DNA of 64,000 nucleotides from Arabidopsis thaliana (taxonomy: Eukaryota > Streptophyta > Magnoliopsida > Brassicales > Brassicaceae). Under the pieces are notes generated by a model. The model was not told the origin of the DNA, made no database searches, and was given only the letters and a program-made list of their open reading frames with translations. The DNA is taken from assembly GCF_000001735.4 (NCBI RefSeq), contig NC_003074.8:14639261-14703260 (forward strand). Direction: 5' to 3'. Made by a program: the position numbers and the translations under genes. How positions within the stretch are numbered: position 1 is the first letter of the stretch; each line of letters starts with the position of its first letter. Positions 22,501 to 35,200 of the stretch are shown here, one piece after another.

Positions 22501-23474
22501 TGTAGCTATCTGACCAATCTGAGGACCCGGAGCAATTTTCCTCAAGAGTTTCATTTGATTTCAATTGGAGAGAGAGCATTTGGTCTCTTAAGAGCTCACC
22601 TAAGACAAAAATGCTCCTGTGGAAACTTGCCTAGAATGCACTTCCAGTGGGAGATAACCTCATCCATAGGGAAGTGTGCTTAACAGCTACTTGTCCTCAC
22701 TATGGACTCCATGAATCTGCACTCCACCTAGTTTTCCACTGCCCGTTTGCTGTACAAATCTGGAATGCTGCTCCTTTGGCTGGTTTTTTGAATCCTTCAA
22801 GTATCTCCTCTATTCGGGAAGGAGTAACTCTGGTTAACAAACTGGTTTGTTTGCCTCCTTCTGGGATTGGAGAGGGCCCTCTTGCACCTTGGTTGATCTG
22901 GATGATTTGGACAGCTAGGAACCAGTTAATCTTCAACAAAATCAAACCTGTGGCTGCCGATTGTCTAGTGTTGGGTCTTATACGAGCCAGAGAATGGCAG
23001 GAGGCTCAACGGTCACTCCCTCCAAAGCTTACCCCAATCAGGTCTGTGTCGATCTTGACCCCCCCCAAGCTTTTGCCCTAAAGTCTTCATTGATGCCCCT
23101 GGAAAGTGGATGGATCTGCGGGTCTGGGTTGGATCTTCAAAGATAACCGGGATCTGGTGGTTGCAGAAGGCTCTTCCTCTGTCTCTCACATCACCTCGCC
23201 GCTGGTAGCTGAAGCTTTGGCAACTCTTGCTGCGGTAAGAGTTGCACTTGAATCGTCTGCAACCCACTTCTTTTTCGCTTATGACTCGAGCATTCTTGTC
23301 AAAGCACTTAATCTGGAGCTCTACCATAAGGATCTCCACGGGATTATCCACGATATCATGTTTATCTCTTCACAATTTGCTTATTGTTCTTTCAATTTCA
23401 CTCCTCGAGAGCTTAATCGTCAAGCTGATGCTTTGGCAAAGGAAGCCCTTCTGTTTGTATTGAACCCGGTTTAG
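19520..23474 (+). pseudogene. LINE ORF2 (endonuclease, reverse transcriptase, RNase H), multiply broken
   Basis: Endonuclease pieces: LFLMETKNTSEFVLQHL, GGLALFWK, WFLTGDFNDIINSNEKVGG, then FMYACDLFDLKHSGNYLSWR and CRLDRAMAN (to about 20250). Reverse transcriptase pieces: DKAPGPDGFSASFFQ, THIRLIPKI and the active-site region NHLLFADNTMFF near 21470-21510, where the usual FADD is FADN. zf-RVT: LIHREVCLTATCPHYGLHE, then SALHLVFHCPFAVQIW (22660-22780). RNase H: GSAGLGWIF, SPLVAEALATLAAV and NRQADALAKEAL (23106-23474). There are many stops and frameshifts between pieces. Confidence 0.9.
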
Positions 23475-23554
23475 ACCACTAATGAAATTAAATGTTGCTC
23501 AAAAAAAAAAAAAAAAGATGTCCTGTTTATAATATTTTACGTCAAAAACATAAA

Positions 23555-23558
<4 letters not shown>

Positions 23559-23602
<44 letters not shown>
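23559..23602. repeat. (TA)n microsatellite
   Basis: About 22 uninterrupted TA units lie just downstream of the LINE target site. Confidence 0.95.
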
Positions 23603-23603
<1 letters not shown>

Positions 23604-23807
23604 CGTGTGTAATACAATTTAAATCTAAAATATATCTCCCGCATCGCGCGAGTATACTTCTAGTATTGAAATATATCTAAAATTTCTTACAAAGTATGTC
23701 TACTAGTAAATGAATCTGGAACAAAACAAGAATATCAAAATTTTAGTTTAACAAATAGACATTCAAAATATGTAAGAGAACATAACCCAATTTTTGTATT
23801 TATATTG

Positions 23808-24870
23808 TGGATGAACTCGTGTTCGCTCATTTTTAGCTATGATTTTATTAGGTTTTTAATGTAGATTTTAAGTGATTTTGGTATTTTTTATGTCTGTTTT
23901 CAAGTATTTGTGCTTCCAAATTAAATGTTTTATAAACTTTTGAGTAAAAATGAGAAAAACTGACCAAAAATCGTTTACGGACAGTTTCAAAGCTCGGGAA
24001 GTTTGATATCCAATTAAGGCTTCTCGTGCATCAAATCGAGACATCTTGCAGGCTGTGGAAAGCTATAAGAATTAAGATCCATGTCGGAGTAGAATCGGAC
24101 TCATACGATCAACTGGTGATTTTGAGTGCCCGTTTGAACAAAACTATATCCCACATTGGTCATAAGGCGTGTGACCGAGCTGAAGTTCTTCTTCAGACTG
24201 GTATTAACCACCGTGATCAGACTGAAGCTTCTTATGGAACCATACACAGCGAACATGATCAGGCTGAATGCTCTTGTCCCGAGCCTATAAATATTGCATC
24301 TTATGGAGAACATCCTACGGCTTTCGTATGTTTCTTTCACAGCTTCTAACCGCATCCCGCAGCTCCTTTGTTTCCTCCAAGCCTTGAGAAGTTATCCTTG
24401 GATCGATACTTGTTCTTCATTGTTTCTTATCTCTTTCTTACTTTTATGGACTTTAGGAAGACAAGTTTTTTCTCTAACACTTAGAGAATTTTCCTAAACA
24501 CCCATTTTGTTTTGTAATCCTTTATGATGTTGTTATTCATGATATTGAAAGTTTACTCGCATCCTTATTTAGTACTCTCTTTCTTGGGTTTGATGGGGTG
24601 ATTCAAAGGGAATTCATGGTTCAACCTTGTTAGGTGATTAGATCCAATTTTCGTTCATCATTAATTTTTACTAGGATAACTTTTACTTAACGCATTTTGT
24701 TTGGATTGATCACCAAACGCTAGTCGACACTAGTGTTACCGATGCCTCGTGTTATAACAAAAACACACCACTTAGTTATAGAGCTTTATGATCAACTTAT
24801 CAAACTCATTGTACTTGTTAGTCGAGATGTCACGTTACCAGCTTTAGCTGAGTAACTAAGTATGGATACT
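23808..24870 (+). mobile_element. Athila/Tat-like LTR remnant
   Basis: This has LTR-style content without coding sequence. TCTCGTGCATCAAATCGAGA (24022-24041) parallels CCCGTGCATCAAATC at 4798-4812 in the other LTR remnant. A promoter-like TATAAATA (24284-24291) is followed by a pyrimidine-rich stretch and TGTAATCC. Termini and TSD were not resolved, so both ends are approximate. Confidence 0.45.
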
Positions 24871-25740
24871 TTACACATTTATTGTATGACTTATAGGTTG
24901 TTTGTTTACTCGTGTTTCGTAGTTAAACATCTAAATAGATTAAAAAAATTAAATTATTATCTTAACACTTAATTTGTCCAGAGCCATGATACCCTCAGCT
25001 ATTTCTTTCATCGTCATCTACTCGTTTATTTTTTAGCATTGTCATAAAAAAACTGTTACGAGTAATATTTACACATAAAAAGTTTACTTTTAATATAGAC
25101 CGCAAATGCAAAAATACAAAAAAAACTGAGAAACAAAAAAAAACACAATAGATTTGAAAGGATTTAAACTAGGTTAGGATAACATGAGGTTACAGGAACT
25201 CGTGTAATATTGCAGAAATAAATAAATAATATATAAGAAATAGAGAATTAAGGAATCATCAGAGAATTATATAAAGACATGTAAGTTTAAGTATGATTAG
25301 AAACGTTCTTGAAATCAGATTTCTATTATGAATCCTAATGGTGATAATTTCCATGAAAGATATTACTTAAAGACTAAACTTGTGGTGAGGTTTGTTCTAA
25401 GGAATCCTATCAAGGTTTAAGATTAGAATCCAATAATTAATATCAACTTGTGGTTTGGTTGGCTAAATAAGCTTTGCCTATCTGATAATAGATCCATCAA
25501 TTTAACACCATGTTTGGTGGCTAGAGGAATTGATCATGGGCAATGTATGAATTATGTTAGCCTAATTCAACTAAGGGTTTAAGAACATATAAAGATAGAG
25601 AACTAATCAATCATATCATACATAAGAAATACATGTAGGTTTTCATAAATATCCAAATATGGCCAAATTATGAGCAGCAACATTGTTACAACGCTTTGTA
25701 AAAAGAAACTTGAACTCGCTGAGTTTTCCGGACAACATTG
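24871..25740. other. AT-rich intergenic DNA without recognised features
   Basis: No gene or terminal repeat was seen. The sequence leads into the PPR relic at 25.8 kb. Confidence 0.45.
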
Positions 25741-25794
25741 TTAGAAATTCGAACTGAAGTCATGAACAAACTTTTACACAGGGACTATGCAAAT

Positions 25795-26035
25795 AGACAG
25801 TCAAGGTGCTCAAGATAATGGAGAATGAGGGGACTTAACCAAACTTGATCATGCTGAATGTTTTGATTAATGCTTTTGGAACTGCTAATATGTGTTATGT
25901 TATCAAATTGGGTGTTTAAACTGCTGGCTGTACAGATTCCAAAATTATTCAGGGAAATGGAAACCTCTAGATGACTAGATGTACTGCATGTAGGAAAGCA
26001 AGAAATGTATTGCAAAATGCTCTTATGGTTCTTAG
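25795..26035 (+). pseudogene. PPR gene 3'-end relic (copy 1)
   Basis: About 25795-25890 encodes KVLKIMENEG, an in-frame stop, then PNLIMLNVLINAFGTA, one pentatricopeptide repeat. About 25940-26035 resembles the terminal EIFREME plus KARxxLQNAxMVL segment but has stops. The same two exons, better preserved, occur at 40966-41545. PPR proteins bind organellar RNA. This piece lacks the rest of the gene and is dead. Confidence 0.7.
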
Positions 26036-26079
26036 TTTTGGTTTCCTATCTTCACGTGCTTACTGTTCTCGGTTTCTTT

Positions 26080-26300
26080 TATTTGTGACCTGGACTATGT
26101 AGACACTAGGCAAACTTGTTTCATCTATTTTCTTTTGGTATATAGACTATAGATTGTTCATAGATTATCTCACCAGATGTTTATCAGTTTCCAACTTTGG
26201 ACTTCCTTACTCTTCTGTTAACTAGTTAGAGATGATAAGGAACTAGTCCATTAATGTATCTTTATGATGTCTAAGAATCAAGACAAATGCAATAATGAAG
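26080..26300. repeat. Dispersed duplicated segment adjoining the PPR relic
   Basis: GACCTGGACTATGTAG, TTTATCAGTTTCCAACTTTG and AAGACAAATGCAATAATGAA match 12540-12760. A weaker match lies downstream of the tandem block at 40745-40900. It was probably duplicated together with the PPR 3' end. Confidence 0.65.
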
Positions 26301-26467
26301 AATCGGATTTAAGAACTAAAAATTTCATCCACTTTGAGTTATGGTCTAGTTTTCAAGCACAATAATACGACTACAAACAAAAAAAATCAATTCATGTTCA
26401 AAGTCTAAAGCATATTTTTCAAGAAAATTGAAAATTCTTATACATAAACAGATAATACAACCTGAAA

Positions 26468-29400
26468 CTAGAACAAGAAATGGAGTAGATATGTAATAAT
26501 AGCCAAGTAACTACAAGTCTTCCCACTGTTGCCTGTCGAATGCTTTGTGTTTGTTATGTCTTTGTTCTGCTGTGCTCTTGTCACATCCAACGAGCCTGCA
26601 ATACCACAGTTTTGTTCATGTTAAAGATCATATAAAATAGAAACGCAAATATTATATCAAAAAATAATCACACTAACAATTGTATTCTGCCCATCCGATC
26701 CGTTGATGATCAAGATCATAGACGAACATTTTGTCTCTAATAGCCACTTCTGCAAAACAAAATCAGTAAATAACGTTATTAACATGCATTGCTTCACTTT
26801 TATTTACTCAAAGTACAAAAAAATGGTTCATTACCGCCGATAATTGTTATACGACGACTCGTCGAACTGTAGAAACCAAGGCACCAGATTGCATTTGTTA
26901 ACTAAGAAAATAAATAGAGATAGTTATCATCCTTTTTAGGTACATTAGTAAATATAGTTACCATATGAATTAACTTACGTCTAGAAACTTCTGAAAAAGA
27001 TACGCCTCAGGTTTAATGACCATGGATGCACCGCCGGCGAAGCCCAAATGAACTTCAGGAAACATGTCCGCGATGCTGCCACATGGATCATTTTTTAGCA
27101 GTTAAATATTTTAGACATGAGATCAATAGACACACACACACACCTAAGACAAAATGTATTATTATGTACACTTACACTAGATGGGAACTTATCCCAGATG
27201 TGATATTGAAGCACTGGAAACTCTCATAGGGAATGGGACGCCCATACTGTGAAACAACATTTAAAATCTGCACAATGAAACGCTTTATGAGTCTTCTTTT
27301 TCCCAAATGTTAAATAAGATCTATCTATCTTAAATTGGATGAATAGAAAAACTCACAGCTTGGATGAGTGGATCATAAGCTTCACCTGGAAAATGAACAA
27401 GAGTTGTCCCTGAATCAATTATCGTGCCATAACCCTTTGCTACTGAGAAAACAGATGGATCAATCGGTAGCCTCAGATCATTCACAGCAACGGTCTTCAA
27501 ATTCACATTATAATGTGTCCTGAAATGTATGTTGTAGTATGATCCAAACGTAGGTTACAAATTCTATTGTACTAACCATCATATGAGAGAATTGAGGATT
27601 ATAGTATAAGGGTTGAGAACTCACTGTGATCGAACAAGAGGTGTGTATATAGTATTAGGTAATCTGTTTTCACCTAAAACCATTACACCTCCACCGTCTT
27701 GATCTCCACTGAGACAGAGCGAGAAAACCTGTGGAGCAAGGCGTTGAGCATAAAGCTGGGAAAGTACCGATAATCGCCCCTTGCCTAACCCAAGGATGCC
27801 ATGTACTGTTGTCTCTGAATGCGATATAAGTCCAGTCTGTAAGTTGCTACACCTGTTTGTCAGTAGAAAATCATGGAAAAGCCACCGTATTCAAACGTTA
27901 GATACAAAGCAGAACAGTCTCTCATAAAGAAGAACATGATTAACCCTAAAAATTCTATATTATTATCTAAACGTGTCTGTATATACATAACAGTATCAAA
28001 ACTTTGCACAAAACAGAACAATCTCTAGTAAAAGACAACTAGCGGTGACTGAAGCAGTCTTAAAACTATGTAGTTTTATCTATATGTATTTGTATATATA
28101 CTAGTATCTCAGCAAAGGTTGCACAAGTTTGGAGAAAAAAAATCAACAAAACAGGAATGAAAGACCAAAGACAGAGGGACAGGACAAAGCTAACAACAAA
28201 GGTTACACAAGAATGAAAAGCCAAAGAAACAGTCCATAAATGCAATTCTCAGCAAATGTTACACAAGTTTGGAGAAAAAAATCAACAAATTAAAACAGGG
28301 ACAAGACAGAGCTAACAAGAGAACTCCATTCTTAGGAGTAAACATATGACCAAAAAACAGAGTTTGGTAGTTAAGTTCATTAACGTGAAGCGTTTAAAAC
28401 ATCAAGAGCGAGTTATATAGTATGCAATTTCACATTGTCTACTATATGTTCTCAATATTTTAACATTTTGCATTTCTTTTAAGAGAAAACATAATAAAGT
28501 AAAAGAATTAGCTTAACCAAATAGAAAGGGAGCAGATGACTTTACGGTCAAGTTACCGGACATAGTATCGAAAGAAATGAGATCTGATATGTAGTAGCCG
28601 GAGGTTACACTTCCATCACCGTACTCCACCTTGTAGGTACAACTTTCAAGTAGCGAACAACGGGATTTCTTCTGTAGATCCGAGGAACACCTCTTGTCAG
28701 AACATGCCAGCTTTACAGCTGAGGATGAGGCTCCAGGATCGAAGAAAGTAACATTCTGCCACAAAACAGAAGCAAAACAAGTGATCAGATACAAAAACAT
28801 GAAGAAAATGTTTCCGAGAATTGAAATGAAAGTTATACATGGAGCGGGCAGCCGACGCAGGAATTGCAGCTAACCCATACAAGATCACTTCCCGTGTCAA
28901 TTACCACATCCAACTCTCTTGGAGGTGTCCCAATTTGTACTGTTGTGTAGTAAAGCCTGTTATGAAAGCAAAACAAGAACAGAAGGAAATTATCTTTAGA
29001 AAGTATTTTGAGATATGGATCAAATCAAGAAACATAAGAAATAAAAGTATTGAGATATAAGGATCATACGCTGAGAGAAGTATACTAGTGTCTCTTTCAA
29101 CTTTCCAGTTGAAAGATCCGTGTACAGGAGACTGTAACAACCTTCCATGCCGAGCAGAATCAAATGTCATAAGCTGAGTGAGGTCGAGTTCATGGCTCGG
29201 CGGAATCATCCTCTTCAGCGGAAGAACCGTCGCCTCGTAGCCGCATACCATGACAAAGATGGCAGCGATGATCAACCTGAAAAACAAACAAATACAAAAG
29301 GTTGTCTCGTTAAGAAAGCATTTTGTATAGGTCTCTAATGATACGCTTTAAGATTTTACACTACAAAATAGAGTTCTCATATCTGCAAGCACAAACGTAT

Positions 29401-29875
29401 ATCAATCGCATTCAAGATGTCACATGTCCATAAATTAAACGTAATGAAACTTATTTCTTGCTAATTCCTAAAGTAATGAATTGCTCTGCTTTTTCTTATT
29501 GAACATGTTTCGATGGTAACATGCTTATATAGAGAAAGCTCAAACTAAAGAATAAGAAAAGATAAGTCCAATGGAAACTAAACAAATCCCATGTCCTTTA
29601 TCATAATCGGAAAAATTTCTTATCCTAATACTAATACTTATTGTTGTTTTGTGACATAGTGGAATCAAAAGTAAGCTGAAGAAACTTAGGATTGAAGAAC
29701 AGAATCTAGTGAGTTCGGATTCGGTACTTCAGCACGAACTTTATTACAATAATGGTTTTGATGCTTAGTGTGGATTAAAATATAATTAGTTTGGCATGCA
29801 TCACAAAAACACACTAGGGAATAGAGAGACTAAAAGACCGTGAGAAAATCCATACCTCATAATACCTTGCCTCAT
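26468..29875 (-). CDS. A1-family aspartic protease, secreted, GPI-anchor-like C-terminus (11 exons; one-base lesion)
   Basis: Exons read by eye: 29856-29875, 29070-29276, 28839-28956, 28518-28755, 27625-27852, 27357-27519, 27176-27267, 26979-27075, 26835-26901, 26678-26749 and 26468-26595, all with GT-AG borders. The protein has an N-terminal signal peptide ([20 protein letters not shown]), the first catalytic motif [13 protein letters not shown] (exon 3), cysteine-rich loop CVGCP, flap region [32 protein letters not shown], the second catalytic motif [13 protein letters not shown] (exon 6), and a C-terminal hydrophobic tail ([15 protein letters not shown]) like a GPI signal. It fits the plant pepsin-like proteases that act at the cell surface. 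The summed exons give 1430 nt, one short of a multiple of three. The loss is at the exon 4/5 junction, where TTTG joins GTGTAGC although the family frame needs one more base. The gene is therefore either freshly mutated, spliced at an unusual site, or affected by a sequence error. Confidence 0.85.
28112..28325. repeat. Direct repeats inside protease intron 4
   Basis: CACAAGTTTGGAGAAAAAAA and neighbouring bases, followed by GGGACAGGACAAAGCTAACA or a close variant, occur near 28112-28195 and again near 28242-28325. A related stretch follows the copia element at 36640-36690. Confidence 0.65.
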
Positions 29876-30878
29876 GGTTATGTGTTGAAATGTACACAAA
29901 CCTACCAGTAGTCCAACAAGAACAGCACGAGGATCCTAGGATAGACATTAAGCAGTTGTGTCAGTTAATTAACATCAAGGTATTAAACAACCAATTAAAA
30001 CATCAAAAGTAATGATGTCAATGAACTTCCTTGAAAAAAAACAGTGTATTTTTTAAGCAATAAATAAAACCAGAAAACAAAATCGAAAGAGTAACAAAAG
30101 CATTATCTTTACTCATTAACCTCAAACAAAGTAATAAACTAAGAAAATCTAAAATTCAGAAAATAATCTCAAGTTAGGAACAAAACAATCAGTCGATCAA
30201 AATACAAAGAGACATAAAACGATGATTCATGAAACATACCGACAAAAAGCTAACAAAAAATGATGTTTTAAGTTTGAGTTACGATTCCTCTCTACATCCT
30301 CTGTTTTAAAATGTTGATGAGAAGCAATTACCTAATATTCAAAATTATATCAAGGCGGGATTGATTTGAGGAACTTGGACTGGAATAACAAAGGCTTAAC
30401 GGCGTTTCTGAATTACTAAATAATTAAAGTTGACTTTTTGGGTTTATTTAACATGGTCAACATAAGTTTTTTATGATTTTTTCTTTACTAGGAAGTTTAG
30501 GGGGTTTTCTTCAAATTATGAAGAATGGTGATATAACAAGAGCAAATCCTTTTTATTTCTTTACCTCAAAGCTTTTTTTTTGGGAAAGAAATATCACTCT
30601 CAAATATCACATTTAAACCATGGAATCTAATTAATGCGTAGAAACAAACTAAGTAATCTGAAGCTAATCTGAATAAACAAACACACAAACACATGTTTGA
30701 AACTAATCTAACAAAAGCCTAAGTAAAATAGTGATCATGTTTAGCTGTTTTACTACTTGGTATTTCTCTTACAATGTTGTTGAAGCTTATTGTCTTGTTA
30801 GATTTCCTGCATTTCACCAACCAATTACACGTTAAAGAAGATTAAACCAGATCACATATGAGAATTAAGATTCTCTAC
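29876..30878 (-). promoter_or_regulatory. Upstream region of the aspartic protease gene
   Basis: AT-rich, noncoding. It should hold the promoter and 5' UTR, possibly with a 5' UTR intron. No confident TATA box or start site was assigned. No other gene was recognised here. Confidence 0.4.
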
Positions 30879-30945
30879 CTTGCAAGAATCCCCACCGTCG
30901 TACAGAAACTTCACGTTCCCTCGCCCTACCAACTCAACCGGAGAA
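30879..30945 (-). other. Orphan exon-like segment upstream of the protease
   Basis: A 67-bp open segment lies between an acceptor (CTATCAG) and a donor (AAG|GTAGAG). It reads SPVELVGRGNVKFLYDGGDS then CK. The composition and splice borders look coding, but I do not recognise the protein and no further exons were found. It may be a remnant of another gene's 5' end, or a 5' exon of an alternative protease transcript. Confidence 0.3.
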
Positions 30946-31875
30946 CTGATAGTGAGATATACAAACGTAAAGAGAGATATCCTTTTCCAACAGAGAACAA
31001 AAACAATTGATCGAGTAATCTACAAAAGGAATGTATAAAACAGAGAGAAGTAAATCAGAAAAAATTGAGGTTCAGGTAATTTAACTACAATCGAGTAATT
31101 ATTGCTGCCTTTTACGTTCGTTATGAATAACGTTTTGTCACTTTTAAAAAAAACAGTAATCAACATATCTAGTAAAATCAAACTATTTATACATAAACAG
31201 AAAATCAAAACAGAGAGAAAAGCAATACATTGGTTACATGTTCCTCTCAAAAAAGTTTCAGATTTTATAGTGATTTGGATAACTGGAATCACCTTATGAG
31301 AGGAGGAGGAAAACCAGCGGCGGTGGAAAGTTGAAATGAATGAATTGTGAAGATGAAACGGGAATTTGGTGTTGACGGATCATGTTTGGTTGTCAAGCAG
31401 GAAGGCTAATAGTAACAGTAATTTTTTGATGGTGATTTGGATAAAGTGAATGGAAAATGATTGTGATAATTGATTGTGTGATATGTATACATGATGATTT
31501 GCTGAAACTGATGAGAGTAGGAATTTAGTTAATTTGGGGATCGTGGAATTCAGAGAGGAGATCATGAGATTTTTTATTGACTTGAAGAAAACTGAATTAG
31601 AGAACAAAGGTGGAGGCTTTTCGTAGAAAAAATATTTTGTTTGAGGGGAGAGGACGTTAAGAATTTTAGATCGTGGGGAAAAAGATTAACAGTTGAAAAG
31701 TAATAATGTTTTTCTTTTCTCGCCAATGTGTTTTGTTTTTTTAATATTTAATTTACAAAAGTAAAAGTAAAAGAATTGAGACTTAAAACACGTGTAAGAT
31801 AGATAGAGTTGCAGTTATTGTTAAAGTGACTGTTGATTTAGTATAATTAGATATAAGCGGCAAATTTGAGACATA
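30946..31875. other. Intergenic DNA left of the copia element
   Basis: There are short open stretches on the minus strand (31020-31292, 31380-31607) without recognisable domains. The copia element inserted at the right end, in AAATG. Confidence 0.4.
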
Positions 31876-31880
31876 AAATG

Positions 31881-32169
31881 TGTTGGAGTAAGTTTGAAGA
31901 TAAAGACTTAAGTTATAAGTTATTTAAATATAGGATTAGATTAAATCTTAAGGAGAGATCTTAGGAGTTAAGTTAGGAGTTATCTAACCATAATCCTATT
32001 GTCATTTTGTTTTAAATCTCTATATATATGAGTCCCAAAGTTGTGGTGAACCATATGAGTTTTAGAGAGATTAAGACTTTGAGATTGTTTAGGTTTGAGT
32101 TATTTCCTAAACTTAATAAGAGAGTAATTCTTATATATCTTTGAGTTCTTAATCTTCTTTGAAACTAGA
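31881..32169 (+). repeat. Copia 5' LTR
   Basis: 289 bp. A TATATATATGAG promoter-like stretch lies near 32022 and the PBS follows it. It is about 98% identical to the 3' LTR. Confidence 0.95.
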
Positions 32170-32218
32170 TTTGGTATCAGAGCATCCAGGTTTTCGATCA
32201 AAGCAAAGGATTGAAAAC

Positions 32219-35200
32219 ATGAGTGAGATTATTGCAGTAAACAACAAATCAAAAGATGGAGGAGGATCATTGTCTATTCAATGTCCGATGTTGAATAACA
32301 CAAACTATACGGTATGGTGTATGAGGATGGAAGCTGCACTACGAGTGCATAAAGTCTGGGGAACAATCGATCCTGGATTAGAGGACGAAGAGAAAAACGA
32401 CCTAGCCCGAGCCCTTCTCTTCCAATCTATTCCGGAGTCACTTATTCTTCAAGTCGGAAAACTGAAGACTTCAAAGGCAGTATGGGATAAGATTCAATCT
32501 AGGAATCTTGGAGCAGAACGAGTCAAAGAAGCAAAGCTACAAACTCTTATGGCAGAGTTTGACAAACTCAAGATGAAGGACAATGAAACTATTGATGAAT
32601 TTGCAGGGAGACTTTCAGAAATTTCAACAAAATCAGCATCTTTGGGAGAAGATATTGAAGAAACAAAAGTTGTTAAGAAATTTTTGAAAAGCCTACCAAG
32701 AAAGAAGTATATTCATATAGTTGCAGCCCTTAAGCAAGTTCTAGACCTCAAGAACACAACATTCGAAGACATAGTAGGGAGAATAAAGACCTATGAGGAC
32801 AGAGTATGGGATGACGATGATTCACTAGAAGACCAAGGTAAATTAATGTATGCAGATTCGGGTTCTCATTACATGTATCAAGAAGGAGGCAGAGGAAGAG
32901 GACAAATCCGTGGTCGGGGTAGAGGCAGAGGAAGAGTTGGTTATAAGCAGAGAGATCACTCTAAGGTTACTTGTTATCGTTGTGATAAACAAGGCCATTA
33001 TGCCTCTAATTGTCCAGACCGACTATTGAAGTTAATCAAGCTCCAAGAAAGGCAACAAGAGGCTGAAGACGATAATGATGATGAAGCGGAGTCTCTTATG
33101 ATGCATGAAGTAGTGTATCTCAACGAGGGAAACATGAATCCAGAGATTTATGAAGCATGTTCTGACAAAGCTTGGTATTTAGACAATGGTGCTAGTAATC
33201 ATATGACTGGGAATCGTGATTGGTTCTACAAACTTGATGAGATGGTCACTGGAAAGGTTAAGTTCGGAGATGATTCACGAATTGACATAAGAGGCAAAGG
33301 ATCGATATTGTTTTTGACCAAAAATGGAGAACCAAAGACACTAGCAAATGTCTATTACATACCCGATCTCAAAAGCAACATCATAAGCTTGGGACAAGCT
33401 ACTGAAGCTGGCTGCGACGTGAGACTAAAGGACAACTATCTGACATTACATGATCGTGATGGTAACCTGTTGGTGAAAGCAACAAGATCGAGGAACAGAC
33501 TGTACAAAGTGGAGCTAAAAGTCGAAAACACTAAGTGTTTACAACTTGCGGCACTTAATGACTCAACAAAGTGGCATGCTCGATTAGGTCACATTAATCT
33601 TGAGACCATAAAGGCAATGGTAACAAAAGAATTTGTGATTGGAATACCTAGTGCCCCAAAGGAGAAGGAGATTTGTGCTTCATGTATGCTTGGGAAGCAA
33701 GCGAGACAAGTTTTTCCGAAAGCTACTACTTATCGTGCTTCTCAGATTCTAGAACTCATCCATGGAGACTTGTGTGGACCCATTTCACCACCTACAGCTG
33801 CAAAGAGAAGGTACATACTAGTTCTAATTGATGATCACTCACGCTTCATGTGGTCATTTCTTTTAAAGGAGAAGAGTGAAGCATTCGAAAAATTCAAGAC
33901 TTTTAAAGCAACAGTTGAGCAAGAAACCGGAGAAAAAATCAAAACACTAAGAACAGATAGAGGAGGCGAGTTCCTATCTCAAGAATTTCAGACATTTTGT
34001 GAAGAAAAAGGAATCATTAGGCACCTCACCGCGCCTTACACTCCTTAGCAAAATGGAGTAGTTGAGAGACGAAACAGAACCTTGTTGGGAATGGCTAGAA
34101 GCATCATGAAACACATGAGTGTTCCAAATTACTTGTGGGGAGAAGCGATAAGACATGCAACATATCTCATTAACAGAGTGGGAACAAGAGCTCTTATCAA
34201 CCAAACGCCCTATGAAGCTCTCAAGAAAAGGAAGCCAAATGTTGAACACTTACGCGTGTTTGGTTGTGTGAGCTATGCCAAAGTTGAATTCCCACACCTA
34301 AGAAAGCTTGATGACAGGTCGAGGATTCTAGTCTATCTCGGAACAGAAACCGGCTCCAAGGCTTACAGATTACTAGATCCAACCACGCGGAAAATCATAG
34401 TAAGCAGGGATGTAGTGTTTGATGAGAATAAAAGCTGGAAGTGGGCTAACTCCGAATTGATTGAAAGTCAGAAAGAACCAGGAATGTTTACTCTTGCTCA
34501 AACAGAGTTTCACAATAACGAAGAAGTTGAGAACGAAATCTCAGAAGAAACAGAAGAAAATGAAGCAGAGGACTCAACTAATGAAGACGCAGAAGACGGT
34601 CTTGATGAACCAAGTGTTCCTGAACCCAATCACAGTGATGATGTACCAGTCTTTACACGCTCAGGAAGACAGGTCATAAAACCTGCACACCTAAATGATT
34701 ATGTGTTGTTGGCTGAAATTGAGGGAGAACGACTTCTGCTTCTGATTAATGATGAACCCTGGGATTTTAAGGAAGCAAATAAATACAGAGAATGGCGTGA
34801 TGCGTGTGATGATGAGATCAAGTCAATAATAAAAAACAGAACATGGAGCTTAGTCTCTCTTCCCGTCGGTATCAAACCAATAGGGCTGAAGTGGGTGTTC
34901 AAGATAAAGAGAAACTCTGATGAGAACATAACTAAACACAAAGCAAGACTCGTTGCAAAGGGTTATGTGAAGAAACATGGTGTAGACTTTGATGAGGTGT
35001 TCGCTCCAGTGGCTCGCATTGAGACAGTTCGATTCATCATCTCTCTTGCTGCATCTAATGGGTGGGAAGTGCATCATCTAGACGTCAAGACTGCATTCCT
35101 ACATGGTGAATTAAAGGAGAATGTTTACGTCAACCAAACGGAGGGCTTTGTGACAAAGGGAAGTGAAGAGAAGGTCTACAAGCTGCATAAGGCTCTCTAT

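Larger units (their letters stand above)
17501..23516 (+). mobile_element. Full-length L1-type LINE with 16-bp TSD and poly(A) tail
   Basis: The element runs from 17501 to a 16-A tail (23501-23516). It is flanked by GATGTCCTGTTTATAA at 17485-17500 and 23517-23532; two adjacent A residues may extend the duplication. It has the plant L1 order: 5' UTR, ORF1 (DUF4283 plus zinc knuckle), ORF2 (endonuclease, reverse transcriptase, zf-RVT, RNase H). Both ORFs carry frameshifts and stops, so the copy is dead but structurally complete. Confidence 0.92.

Noticed and set aside
23559-23602. (TA)n tract as an origin or recombination signal
   Set aside because: Simple TA microsatellites are common in plant intergenic DNA, and a similar one lies in the solo LTR. 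No other signal accompanies it.
34461-34679. 72-residue plus-strand frame in the copia element
   Set aside because: Out-of-frame shadow of the acidic stretch in the copia polyprotein.
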